Source: Candidatus Latescibacterota bacterium
Lineage (GTDB): Bacteria; JAAXHH01; JACQVL01
Direction: 5' to 3'
Assembly: GCA_016209865.1 (NCBI GenBank)
Contig: JACQVL010000209.1
Span: 1-23,468 of the forward strand
Length of the DNA: 23,468 bases
Part shown: in pieces, positions 23,227 to 23,468 of the stretch
How positions within the stretch are numbered: position 1 is the first letter of the stretch
Layout of the letters: the number at the start of each line of letters is the position of its first letter
The notes under the pieces: model-generated
The model's input: only the letters and a program-made list of their open reading frames with translations
Told to the model about the DNA's origin: nothing
Databases searched by the model: none
Position numbers and translations under genes: made by a program

Positions 23227-23332
23227 CAGTGACGAGTGACGAGTGACCAGTGACGAGCAAGAGTGGACACGAGAGAACACTATCGTAGGGTTTGCATGTT
23301 GGGTTTTACTCGTCACTGGTCACTCGTCACTG
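23227..23332. repeat. TGACNAG heptad inverted repeat with TGACCAG unit
   Basis: The left arm (23227-23257) has four heptads (TGACGAG twice, TGACCAG, TGACGAG). The right arm (23308-23332) is complementary, with three units in the same order. The arms pair perfectly over about 23 bp around a loop of roughly 50 nt. The inner TGACCAG unit is matched in the opposite arm, where the locus at 8846-8935 has TGACAAG in both arms. It starts 5 nt after the glmS stop and could act in 3'-end formation. Confidence 0.85.
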
Positions 23333-23384
23333 CCTTTCTAGAGTTTTTCAGATAATGTTTTGGACTACGCCTCCTGCCCTCACA

Positions 23385-23460
23385 CCTCACCTCATCCCCC
23401 AGCCCCCTTCCCCTCTCCGCAAGCGGAGAGGGGAAGGGGGCTGGGGGCGTAGGGGTGAGG
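23385..23460. repeat. Long C/G-rich hairpin repeat
   Basis: Perfect 25-nt arms (23396-23420 and 23423-23447) rich in CCCCC and CCCTTCCCC blocks meet at a 2-nt AA centre. They are extended outward by CCTCACC (23385-23391) and GGTGAGG (23454-23460) across an unpaired internal loop. One strand is almost all pyrimidine, the other almost all purine. No open reading frame is associated. This is a dispersed-type palindromic repeat. The segment 23333-23384 between this and the previous repeat holds nothing I can identify. Confidence 0.8.
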
Positions 23461-23468
23461 TTCAAGAC

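Overview
This is a high-GC, gene-dense window from a Gram-negative, respiring bacterium. It carries a TonB-dependent receptor with a signal peptide, a lipoprotein-type PQQ dehydrogenase, Tat-exported enzymes and two periplasmic c-type cytochrome modules. The mix (PQQ beta-propeller proteins, DUF1080, reaction-centre-type small cytochrome c, VWA membrane protein, GGT, CocE, RNase Z-like MBL) resembles Acidobacteriota and uncultured soil or sediment lineages such as Methylomirabilota, Rokubacteria or Tectomicrobia. No phylogenetic marker here settles the phylum. No tRNA, rRNA, CRISPR array, insertion sequence or phage gene was seen.

Layout. 1-7236 (+): a possible C-terminal remnant of an upstream gene, a CocE/NonD (S15-type) hydrolase, a three-module GNAT / amidotransferase-like / deacetylase-like protein, and two tandem Tat-signal class V aminotransferase-fold proteins. 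7315-11860 (-): a cluster read right to left as diheme cytochrome c, RNase Z-like metallohydrolase, gamma-glutamyltransferase and a CrtISO/RetSat-like FAD oxidoreductase. 11861-12083: a divergent promoter region with two good sigma-70 promoters and an iron-box-like palindrome. 12084-13211 (+): a site-2 protease with CBS domains. 13446-18866 (+): a compact operon of PQQ dehydrogenase lipoprotein, DUF1080 protein, TonB receptor, and a cytochrome oxidase subunit IV-like membrane protein fused to a haem c domain. 18962-21256 (+): a large VWA membrane protein. 21395-23221 (+): a complete glmS.

How the genes may work together. The 13446-18866 operon could import a sugar-like ligand, oxidise it in the periplasm with PQQ and pass electrons to a membrane-anchored haem c. 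The genes at 138-11445 are mostly hydrolases, transferases and PLP or FAD enzymes suited to amide, ester or peptide-like substrates, but no defined pathway can be read from sequence alone.

The most unusual signal is intergenic. Nearly every long spacer is filled with short tandem repeats of 7-nt period (TGACNAG, AAGGACN, TCGGTGG, GATTTTN and AGAGTGA families), often as inverted pairs. They are mixed with copies of an ATTCCCGC...GCGGGAAT hairpin and two other large palindromes. Some of these supply stop codons of the flanking genes. The other standout genes are the oxidase-subunit-IV/haem c fusion, the three-module GNAT protein and the Tat-exported PLP-enzyme pair. TTA leucine codons show a marked preference for a following G.
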